This document shows positions 1-5,278 of a DNA stretch of 5,278 nt, in pieces. The notes under the pieces were generated by a model. It ran no database searches. It was not told where the DNA came from and was given only the letters and a program-made list of their open reading frames with translations. Both the position numbers and the translations under genes were made by a program. Numbering within the stretch: the first letter of the stretch is position 1; every line of letters begins with the position of its first letter. Origin of the DNA: Geodermatophilaceae bacterium (GTDB lineage Bacteria > Actinomycetota > Actinomycetes > Mycobacteriales > Geodermatophilaceae); NCBI GenBank assembly GCA_013811805.1, contig JACCUM010000202.1, positions 1 through 5,278 of the forward strand, written 5' to 3'.

Positions 1-1
1 G

Positions 2-1063
2 TCGGCCGCCCCGGGGAATGGTGGCTCGGGGGCTGGTGGCTCGGCCTCCCGGAGCGGGGCCACCCGGCAGGGTGCAGCCGGACGTGGCTCCCGGGACCGC
101 TCGCCGAGCGGCGCTGTCCCTCGCGGTGCAGCCCCGCGCGCTTCATCTCCAGGTGGTTCATCTCCAGGTGGTTCATCCCAACGTGGTTCATCCCCGCGCG
201 GTGCAGCACGTGCCGGTGGCTCCTACAGTTCCCGAGGACGGGCGGAGTCGCCGACGACCGGCGCTGCTCCCCTAACAGGTCAACGGGACAGCCAGCGATC
301 CGACCGGCGCTCGGAGACGCCCAAGGCGGCCGCAGATCCTGGCCCGCCGATCCCTGACTGGGCGCAGCCGAACCTGCTCGAGGACGCGGTACGGGACGAG
401 CTTTCTTCGTTGGCGCACGCGAATGCCACGGCCGTGGCCGGCCACCTGGTGGCTACTGGTGAACTCCTTGATGAGGCTCCGCAGTTGGCGCTGGCCCATG
501 CTCGTGCCGCTCGCGCCAGTGCGTCACGGCTGGCCTGTGTCCGGGAGGCAGTAGGTGTGGCCGCCTATCATGCCGGCGAGTACGCCGAGGCATCGCGCGA
601 GCTTCGCGCCTACCGGCGACTGTCTGGACGTTCGGACTATCTAGCGGTGCTGGCCGACTGCGAGCGGGCAGCCGGTCGCCCCGACGCGGCATTGCGGCTG
701 CTTGCCGAGGCTCCACGAACCCATCCTGGGCACTCCGAGTGGGTCGAACAGCACATCGTCGAGGCCGGTGCCCGACGTGACCTGGGTGAGGTCGGCGGCG
801 CCATCCTGGTCCTGCGCGACGCACTGGCGGCGATTCGGAAGGGTGCGGGCGCCGGAGTCGACGCCGATGACCTGATTCGGCTGCGTTACGCCTACGCCGA
901 CTGCCTGCAGGCGGCCGGTCGGACCCAGGAGGCGCTCCTGGAGTTCGCGGAGATCGCCGATTCCGACGACAGTGCCATGACCGACGCGGCCGAGCGTGCC
1001 GCTGAGTTGTCGGTACCCGGCGCGGATGAAGCAGAGCCCGCTCCGCCCCGGACGCAGCCATGA
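2..1063 (+). CDS. TPR protein with disordered Arg/Gly/Ser-rich N-terminal tail (5' partial)
   Basis: The frame is open from base 2 to the TGA at 1061-1063, giving 353 visible residues. The true start is left of the window; the TTG at 410 is an internal Leu codon, not a credible start. Residues 1-117 are low complexity, rich in Gly, Ser, Arg and Pro, with a pentapeptide repeat at 33-72. A conserved-looking segment starts with PDWAQPN at about 118-124. Helical hairpins of TPR type follow at roughly 177-208 (GVAAYHAGEYAEA), 212-239 (LADCERAAGRPDAAL), 247-278 and 290-320 (YADCLQAAGRTQEAL). The tail is acidic and Pro-rich. TPRs are protein-interaction scaffolds; there is no catalytic motif, signal peptide or membrane segment, so it is probably a cytosolic adaptor of unknown partner. 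From memory it resembles the actinobacterial TPR family that includes mycobacterial Rv1691, found near tyrS; I could not verify this. It overlaps the next gene by 4 bp (ATGA), suggesting coupled translation. The TPR call is firm, the role unknown. Confidence 0.88.
   Translation, partial: SAAPGNGGSGAGGSASRSGATRQGAAGRGSRDRSPSGAVPRGAAPRASSPGGSSPGGSSQRGSSPRGAARAGGSYSSRGRAESPTTGAAPLTGQRDSQRSDRRSETPKAAADPGPPIPDWAQPNLLEDAVRDELSSLAHANATAVAGHLVATGELLDEAPQLALAHARAARASASRLACVREAVGVAAYHAGEYAEASRELRAYRRLSGRSDYLAVLADCERAAGRPDAALRLLAEAPRTHPGHSEWVEQHIVEAGARRDLGEVGGAILVLRDALAAIRKGAGAGVDADDLIRLRYAYADCLQAAGRTQEALLEFAEIADSDDSAMTDAAERAAELSVPGADEAEPAPPRTQP
98..217 (+). repeat. 15-bp tandem repeat encoding an x-x-P-x-G pentapeptide
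   Basis: Eight in-frame 15-bp units encode RSPSG, AVPRG, AAPRA, SSPGG, SSPGG, SSQRG, SSPRG and AARAG (visible residues 33-72 of the TPR protein). The units at 143-157 and 158-172 are identical (tcatctccaggtggt). The next two keep the tca-tc and ggt ends and differ in the middle. The gradient from identical to diverged copies suggests recent slippage in the centre of an older array. The product should be a flexible, basic, disordered linker. Confidence 0.85.
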
Positions 1064-2151
1064 GGGTGCTGCTGACAGGCGCGGCCGGCTTCATCGGCTC
1101 GCACATCGCCGAGGCCCTCTTGGCAGCTGGTCACGACATCGTCGGGTTGGACTGCTATCTCCCTGCTGCTCACGGCGGCGGCTCAGAAGCCATCGATCAG
1201 TCGGAGGCCGGCGGACCGGCCATCAAACGCGTTGACATACGCGACTCCGCAGGGGTCCTGAGGCTGCTTGCCGGTGTCGATCTGGTGTGTCACCAAGCCG
1301 CCATGGTGGGCAACGGTGTCGATGCCGCTGACCTCCCCGAGTACGTGACGCACAACGACTTCGGCACCGCGGTGCTTCTCGCGGCCATGCATGAGGCGCG
1401 GGTCTCCCGACTGGTGCTGGCCAGCTCGATGGTGGTGTACGGCGAGGGCGCCTACGCCTGTTCTGCGCACGGCCCGGTCGAAGCGCCTGCCCGTACCCGA
1501 AGCGATCTCGACGCCGGGAACTTCGATCCCCGCTGCCCGCATTGCGCGCGCCCGCTCTCCTGGGCCTCGGTGCCAGAGGACGCGCCGATCGCACCGCGCA
1601 GCATCTACGCCGCGACCAAGGTGGCCCAGGAACACCTCGCTCACGCTTGGGCGATCCAGACCGGTGGGCGGGTGCTGGCGCTTCGTTATCACAACGTGTA
1701 CGGGCCGCGGATGCCCCGCGACACCCCCTATGCCGGAGTGGCGGCGATCTTTCGGTCCGCGCTGGAGAACGGTCAAGCACCGGAAGTCTTCGAGGACGGC
1801 GGCCAAACCCGGGACTTCGTGCACGTCGAGGACATTGCCGGCGCCAACCTGGCTGCCATCGACAAGGTGGACGAAGCCGTGCGCGACGGGGGCCTTCGAG
1901 CCTACAACGTGTGTTCGGGGAGCCCGACAACGATCGGCGAGATGGCCGCAATCCTGGCGGCGGCTCACGGTGGACCGGAGCCCACGGTCACCGGGCGATA
2001 CCGATCCGCCGACGTCCGCCACGTGGTCGCCTCACCGGAGCGAGCCAGTCAGGAACTGGGCTTCACCGCGCAGGTCAGCCCAGCGCAGGGCATTGCCGCA
2101 TTCGCCCACGCCCCGTTACGGGCGCCGATCGAGGTGTCAGACAAAAGCTAG
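1060..2151 (+). CDS. NAD(P)-dependent nucleotide-sugar epimerase/dehydratase (extended SDR)
   Basis: This 363-residue protein has the normal length for an extended short-chain dehydrogenase acting on a nucleotide sugar. The Rossmann nucleotide-binding motif GAAGFIG is at residues 7-13, with Asp31 at the end of the second strand, which favours NAD. The catalytic set is Ser123 (in SSMVVYG), Tyr183 and Lys187 (YAATK). LRYHNVYGPRMP (208-219) and the DGGQTRDFVHVEDIA stretch (246-260) are typical of the family's substrate-side segments. Between VYGEG and the YxxxK motif is a roughly 45-residue insertion with Cys134-x2-His137 and Cys159-x2-Cys162, a plausible metal-binding knuckle. Similar Cys-bearing inserts occur, as I recall, in actinobacterial epimerases and dTDP-L-rhamnose 4-epimerase-like enzymes, so a role in supplying a deoxysugar for envelope glycan is possible but unproven; UDP-glucose 4-epimerase or a dehydratase are alternatives. 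The ATG sits inside the upstream stop (ATGA) with no strong ribosome site, implying translational coupling to the TPR gene. It converges with the histidine kinase gene. Confidence 0.93.
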   Translation: MRVLLTGAAGFIGSHIAEALLAAGHDIVGLDCYLPAAHGGGSEAIDQSEAGGPAIKRVDIRDSAGVLRLLAGVDLVCHQAAMVGNGVDAADLPEYVTHNDFGTAVLLAAMHEARVSRLVLASSMVVYGEGAYACSAHGPVEAPARTRSDLDAGNFDPRCPHCARPLSWASVPEDAPIAPRSIYAATKVAQEHLAHAWAIQTGGRVLALRYHNVYGPRMPRDTPYAGVAAIFRSALENGQAPEVFEDGGQTRDFVHVEDIAGANLAAIDKVDEAVRDGGLRAYNVCSGSPTTIGEMAAILAAAHGGPEPTVTGRYRSADVRHVVASPERASQELGFTAQVSPAQGIAAFAHAPLRAPIEVSDKS

Positions 2152-2197
2152 GCGGTGACGACAGGCGAAACATTTGCGGCGCGTGTTGAGGTGGCCG

Positions 2198-2209
2198 ACG
2201 ACGCGTCGT
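2198..2209. repeat. Perfect 12-bp palindrome in the convergent spacer
   Basis: acgacgcgtcgt equals its own reverse complement. It lies 46 bp past the epimerase stop and outside any credible gene. With no loop it would make a poor RNA hairpin unless the central bases stay unpaired, and no T-run follows. It could be a protein-binding site or a chance product of the GC-rich composition. Confidence 0.4.
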
Positions 2210-2290
2210 GTAGCCGAGCGACTTGTCTATGAGAATGGATTCATCCACCTGGACGACGATGAAGTGCAGTGACGCAGCGGGCAAGGGGGG

Positions 2291-2334
2291 AGCTGCGTGC
2301 GTGTCGCGCACGTCGGGCCTTGGGCGGTGCAGCT
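2291..2334. terminator. Nested inverted repeat, possible terminator between convergent genes
   Basis: An outer stem agctgc (2291-2296) pairs with gcagct (2329-2334). Inside it, gtgcg (2297-2301) pairs with cgcac (2307-2311) around a 5-base loop, and gcc (2317-2319) can pair with ggc (2323-2325), giving a three-way-junction fold. The outer arm directly abuts the histidine kinase stop codon, so it would form at the end of the minus-strand operon; it can also form in plus-strand read-through from the epimerase. There is no U-tract on either strand, so a classical intrinsic terminator is not shown. The rest of the spacer (2152-2290) holds nothing else I can support. Confidence 0.35.
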
Positions 2335-3366
2335 TCAGACGGTCACCGCAGCCGGTAGCCGGACTTCGAACCGGCAACCGCCGTCCTGATTGATGACCTC
2401 GATCCGACCGCTCTGCGCCTCTACCAATGAGCGGGCGATCGCCAGCCCCAGCCCGGCGCCAGCCGGCTCGCCGCTCTGATCGGAGGTCGCGGACCGGGCC
2501 GGGCCGGCGCCGCGAAAGGCCACGTCGAAGACTCGCGGTAGATCGGTGGCCGGGATTCCCCCGCAGCGGTCGTCCACCCGCAGGTACACCTCCGCACCCT
2601 CTCGGCCCGTCGCGACCACGACCGTCCCATCAGCCGGGGTGTGCCGTACGGCGTTGGCAACGAGATTGCGGACAATTCGCGCCAGTTCCTGGTCGCTGGC
2701 CAATGCGAGTGCCGGTATCACAGCCGGGCGGCACTCCACCCGAACCCCGCGAAGCTCGGCCGGGCCCCGCGCCCCGAGGACGACTTCGTCGACGACTTCG
2801 TCGAGAGCCACGGCCTCCAAGGTGAGGTTCAAGGCGCCGGCGGTGACGCGGGAGAGCTCGAAGAGATCCTCGACCATGATCGACAGACGTTCGGTCTCCC
2901 GCCGGATCCGGCCCGCATAGTCGGCAGTGGCGGCAGGACCGGTGACGAGCCCGTCCTCGAGTGCCTCACTCATCGCTCGAACTCCCGCCAACGGGGTCCG
3001 CAGATCGTGGCTGATCCAGGCCACCAACTCGCGACGCGAGGCCTCCACCGCGCGCTCCCGATCATGTGCCTCGCGCTCCCAGATGGTGCCGGCGGCGAGC
3101 CGGCGACCGAGCAACACCGCGGTCGGGATGGTGACGGCTGCGGCGACTCCGCAGACGATCAGGGTGTGGCCGAGCTCCTCGGTGAACATGAACCCGCTGT
3201 AGCCCAGGACGCCGGCCAGAATGACCGCGACCGGGACCAGAGCCAGCACCACCACGTTAATGGTGATCGTGCGCAGGGTGAGTCGACGCATCCCCCAGAA
3301 GGACAGGGCAGCTACCGGGATCGTGCAGGCCAGCACCAGCAGAGCGATATTGACGAACTCGGTCAT
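2335..3366 (-). CDS. Sensor histidine kinase, three membrane helices, no HAMP domain
   Basis: This 343-residue membrane kinase should autophosphorylate and pass phosphate to the regulator encoded just upstream. Hydrophobic helices lie at about 5-24, 35-54 and 67-87. The Arg-rich loop at 27-32 and the acidic short loop at 55-67 predict an outside N-terminus, almost no extracellular sensor domain and a cytoplasmic kinase. Only about 30 residues separate helix 3 from the H-box, so there is no room for a HAMP domain. The H-box is SHDLRTP with His120 as phospho-acceptor. The N-box is RNLVANAVRHTP (Asn234, Asn238). The G1 box reads VDDRCGGI (264-271), with Cys268 where the first Gly of DxGxG usually sits; this Cys variant is, as I recall, common in actinobacterial kinases. 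The F-box is around 280-285 and G2 is GAGLGLAI (303-310). The ATG overlaps the regulator stop in ATGA and has a GGAAAGG ribosome site 10 bp upstream. The signal is unknown; the short sensor part suggests a membrane or intramembrane cue. Confidence 0.95.
   Translation of the reverse strand: MTEFVNIALLVLACTIPVAALSFWGMRRLTLRTITINVVVLALVPVAVILAGVLGYSGFMFTEELGHTLIVCGVAAAVTIPTAVLLGRRLAAGTIWEREAHDRERAVEASRRELVAWISHDLRTPLAGVRAMSEALEDGLVTGPAATADYAGRIRRETERLSIMVEDLFELSRVTAGALNLTLEAVALDEVVDEVVLGARGPAELRGVRVECRPAVIPALALASDQELARIVRNLVANAVRHTPADGTVVVATGREGAEVYLRVDDRCGGIPATDLPRVFDVAFRGAGPARSATSDQSGEPAGAGLGLAIARSLVEAQSGRIEVINQDGGCRFEVRLPAAVTV
2779..2802 (-). repeat. Exact 12-bp tandem duplication inside the kinase gene
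   Basis: gacgacttcgtc occurs twice back to back. On the coding strand it gives gacgaagtcgtc twice, encoding DEVVDEVV at kinase residues 189-196, between the dimerisation helices and the ATPase domain. Codons are identical in both copies. Each unit is itself nearly palindromic (gacga..tcgtc). Confidence 0.75.
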
Positions 3367-4079
3367 CGGCGGTCAACCTTTCCGTCATAGCGGTATCCGG
3401 TGCCCCAGACCGTGGTGATCCGGGTCGGTCGTACCGGGTCGTCCTCGACTTTGCGGCGGAGCCGTTTGATGTGCACCGTCACCGTCGAATGGTCCCCGAA
3501 CGACCAGCCCCACACCTGATCGAGTAGTTGCTCTCGGGTGAATGCCTGGCCGGGATGGGTCATCAAGAAGGAAAGCAGATCGAGTTCGCGGGCGGTGAGC
3601 GGGACCAGCTGGCCGCGCAAGGTCGCGGTTCGCGCCGGCCCGTCGACCACCAGGTCGCCGTCGGTGACCAGCGGTCCAGGTTTCGCTGACGACGAAGCCC
3701 GGCGCAGGACCGAGGCGACCCGCAGTGCGAGCTCGCGGGGACTGAACGGCTTCGTCACGTAGTCGTCGGCGCCGACCTCGAGCCCCAGCACCCGATCGCC
3801 CTCCTCGCCCAGGGCGGTCACCATGATGATCGGGACCGGGCTGGTCCGGCGCAGCTCACGGCAGACGTCGATCCCACTGATGTCGGGCAGCGTCAGATCG
3901 AGAATGATCAGATCGGGATCCAGCCGGCCCACCGCCGCGACCGCGTCGGTGCCGCGGTCGAGAGCGGTGACCTGGTGACCGTCACGTTCCAGATATCGCC
4001 GTACGACGTCCCGGACCGTCGCGTCGTCGTCGACCACCAGGATGCGACGCCGGAGGAGAGGCGCCACCGGGTTCACCAT
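3363..4079 (-). CDS. OmpR/PhoB-family response regulator
   Basis: This 238-residue cytosolic DNA-binding regulator is of standard length for the family. The receiver domain spans about 12-126, with the acidic pocket Asp17-Asp19, the phospho-acceptor Asp61 (LILDLTLPD type), the switch residue Thr88 (MVTAL) and Lys110 (TKPF). The C-terminal winged helix spans about 135-233, with the recognition-helix region STVTVHIKRLRRKVE (198-212) and the closing wing TVWGTGYRYD (223-232). The ATG at 4079 was chosen because the receiver begins 12 residues later; a GTG at 4076 is an equally possible start and would make a GTGA overlap. The same frame stays open far upstream, but that part is only a shadow of the membrane-protein gene. 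The start overlaps the membrane-protein stop by 7 bp and its own stop overlaps the kinase start by 4 bp. No strong ribosome site precedes it, so translation is probably coupled. Its target promoters are not in this window. Confidence 0.96.
   Translation of the reverse strand: MVNPVAPLLRRRILVVDDDATVRDVVRRYLERDGHQVTALDRGTDAVAAVGRLDPDLIILDLTLPDISGIDVCRELRRTSPVPIIMVTALGEEGDRVLGLEVGADDYVTKPFSPRELALRVASVLRRASSSAKPGPLVTDGDLVVDGPARTATLRGQLVPLTARELDLLSFLMTHPGQAFTREQLLDQVWGWSFGDHSTVTVHIKRLRRKVEDDPVRPTRITTVWGTGYRYDGKVDRR
3377..3383 (-). promoter_or_regulatory. Ribosome binding site of the histidine kinase gene
   Basis: On the minus strand the bases read GGAAAGG, ending 10 bp before the ATG at 3366. This is a fair Shine-Dalgarno match inside the end of the response-regulator gene. 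It supports the ATG start and suggests the kinase can be translated partly on its own as well as by coupling. Confidence 0.5.
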
Positions 4080-5278
4080 GAGGTGTCCATCAGTACCGCG
4101 ACGGTGCCGGCAGCGACTGCCTGGGCGCCCAGCCACCCTCGGCGCCGATCCGGTCCGAGGGCCGCGGCGAGGGGGATCAGCCAGATCATGAACGGTAGCC
4201 AGATGCGCTCGACCTCCGACTTCGACAATCCGCTGAGATTGGCTATCAGGATGCCCAGTAGCGCAGCCGCCGCGAGCCAGTACGCCGGCAGAACGCGCAG
4301 TCCTACCTGCCGACTGCGATGGATCGCGGCTCCGATCCCGGCGACGACAGCCGGGCCGACAGCAATCGCCAGAATGGCAAGATTGGCCCAAATCCAGTAG
4401 GAGTACGGGCGTAGTGCGCCGATGCCCTCGTAGTACCGGATCACCACCGCCGATTGACCGTCGAACCACCAGAAGCCGGCGGCGGCGAAGATCGCCGTGA
4501 CCGCGCCGGCGCCGATCGCTGCAGGGAGAAGTGGCCATCGTGCGCGCCCCAAGACCAGGACGGCCAGCGCGACGGGGAGCAGCAGCACCAGTCCGTACGA
4601 CATGAACAGGGTCGCCCCCAGCCCGGCTCCGGCGCCGAGGGCCAGGGCGATACCGCGCACCCGGCCGCGATGTGCCAGGGCCAGCGCACCAAGGGCGATG
4701 GACCAGGCGCTGAGCGCCATGAAGATGCCGTCGGCCGACACGACCAGCCAGATCACGGCTGGGGTGAGCACCAGGAACGGGGCGGCCCGCCGGGCAGTGC
4801 CTGCATCGCCCAGCGCACGCAGCGTGACCAGGATGGCGACGATGCCGGTCGACCCGATCAGCGTGGTCAGGACGCCACCCCACGCGGGGCCACCAAGACC
4901 GATCCGGTCCAGCCCCACATAGAACAGGAACGACAACGGCGGATGGCCGGCGACCTGCGTGGTCCAGTGCTCCGGTGCGGAGTAGACGATGTTCTCGGCG
5001 AAGTTGGACAGCAACGGGCCCATGTTTGCGGCCCGGTCGACGTCGGCAAGGTATTCCGCCGGATTCCGAAGCGGCGCCACGAGTCCGCCGGACCACCCGC
5101 GTACCAACGCCAACCCGAGACCCCAGAGCAGACCCGCCACCCAGGTGACCCACAGCAGTCGGCGCCACGGCAGGACCTGAGCCAAGCGCGGCCCGTGGAG
5201 CATGGTCAGAACGGCCACCGATGCCGCGAGCAGCAAGCCCGGTCCGAAGGCCGGGTCGAGGGAGGCGCTCAACGGCGG
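4073..5278 (-). CDS. Polytopic membrane protein, probable GT-C-type glycosyltransferase (5' end at window edge)
   Basis: The stop is at 4073-4075. The frame is open to the right edge; a TTG at 5272 gives 399 residues, but only 6 bp precede it, so the real start may lie outside. Numbering below is from that TTG. About ten hydrophobic helices are spread along the chain (around 11-27, 38-58, 130-151, 165-200, 207-240, 248-268, 292-316, 328-346, 356-372 and 379-395). The long loop after helix 2 (about 60-128) holds NPAEYLADVDR, with Asp77-Val-Asp79, and a GHPP motif at 109-112. A D-x-D or similar acidic motif in the first large outer loop is typical of GT-C glycosyltransferases that use polyprenyl-phosphate sugars. 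Other conserved-looking pieces are SADG (179-182), RYYEGIGALRPYSYW (279-293) and LSKSEVERIWLPF (349-361). I infer transfer of a sugar to an envelope acceptor, but donor and acceptor are unknown; a non-enzymatic membrane protein remains possible. It is first in an apparent operon with the two-component genes, overlapping the regulator by 7 bp, so it may be their target or signal partner. Confidence 0.82.
   Translation of the reverse strand, partial: PPLSASLDPAFGPGLLLAASVAVLTMLHGPRLAQVLPWRRLLWVTWVAGLLWGLGLALVRGWSGGLVAPLRNPAEYLADVDRAANMGPLLSNFAENIVYSAPEHWTTQVAGHPPLSFLFYVGLDRIGLGGPAWGGVLTTLIGSTGIVAILVTLRALGDAGTARRAAPFLVLTPAVIWLVVSADGIFMALSAWSIALGALALAHRGRVRGIALALGAGAGLGATLFMSYGLVLLLPVALAVLVLGRARWPLLPAAIGAGAVTAIFAAAGFWWFDGQSAVVIRYYEGIGALRPYSYWIWANLAILAIAVGPAVVAGIGAAIHRSRQVGLRVLPAYWLAAAALLGILIANLSGLSKSEVERIWLPFMIWLIPLAAALGPDRRRGWLGAQAVAAGTVAVLMDTSW

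Noticed and set aside
18..275. Plus-strand open frame of 85 codons at the left edge
   Set aside because: It lies in another frame of the TPR gene's repeat region. Its apparent V-x-H repeats are only the shifted reading of the 15-bp tandem units, and it has no ribosome site or family resemblance.
453..1106. Minus-strand open frame of 217 codons opposite the TPR gene
   Set aside because: It is an antisense shadow typical of GC-rich DNA, with Arg/Pro-rich composition and no domain. The plus-strand frame encodes clear TPR helices and continues open to the window edge.
1183..2022. Long minus-strand open frame opposite the epimerase gene
   Set aside because: It has no recognisable motif and odd composition, while the plus strand carries complete SDR catalytic motifs across the same bases.
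2235..2393. Possible small plus-strand gene in the convergent spacer starting at the ATG at 2235
   Set aside because: About 50 codons, no ribosome site, and its second half runs antisense into the kinase 3' end. No support beyond an open frame.
2641..3390. Plus-strand open frame of 249 codons opposite the kinase
   Set aside because: Antisense shadow of a kinase with all its boxes intact; composition is Gly/Asp/Gln-rich without a domain.
4080..5168. Upstream extension of the response regulator frame to 601 codons
   Set aside because: The extension is Arg/Pro/Gly-rich and overlaps the membrane-protein gene in another frame. The regulator's receiver domain begins normally just after the ATG at 4079.
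1..5278. Search for defence system, CRISPR array, tRNA, insertion sequence or prophage
   Set aside because: No spaced direct repeats, transposase motifs, terminal inverted repeats or tRNA-like cloverleaf were seen. The only repeats are short and within genes or the spacer described.

Overview
The window comes from a high-GC actinobacterium. The base composition is strongly GC-biased, third codon positions are mostly G or C, and false open frames run on both strands. The protein families also fit: an Arg/Gly/Ser-rich TPR protein, an actinobacterial-style extended SDR epimerase, an OmpR-type two-component pair and a GT-C-like membrane protein. The genus cannot be fixed from this sequence alone. 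I see no rRNA, tRNA, CRISPR array, insertion sequence or phage gene.

Layout: two plus-strand genes converge on three minus-strand genes. On the plus strand, the frame open from base 2 to 1063 is the C-terminal part of a TPR protein whose start lies left of the window. Its visible N-terminal third is a low-complexity pentapeptide-repeat tail. Its stop overlaps the start of an NAD(P)-dependent nucleotide-sugar epimerase/dehydratase (1060-2151) in an ATGA junction. A 183-bp convergent spacer follows, holding a perfect 12-bp palindrome and a nested inverted repeat that could act as a terminator. On the minus strand, read right to left, are a polytopic membrane protein resembling GT-C glycosyltransferases (4073 to the right edge, start possibly outside), an OmpR/PhoB response regulator (3363-4079) and a sensor histidine kinase (2335-3366). 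These three overlap by 7 and 4 bp and look like one tightly coupled operon.

How the genes may work together (inference): the kinase and regulator form a cognate pair. The regulator is co-transcribed with a probable envelope glycosyltransferase and faces a sugar-nucleotide epimerase gene, so the region reads as a cell-envelope glycan locus with a built-in sensor. Nothing here proves the sugar, the acceptor or the signal. No clearly new defence or mobile system is visible. The most unusual points are the Cys/His-bearing insertion in the epimerase, the expanding pentapeptide tail of the TPR protein, the HAMP-less three-helix kinase with a Cys in its G1 box, and the overlap of the membrane-protein gene with the two-component pair.
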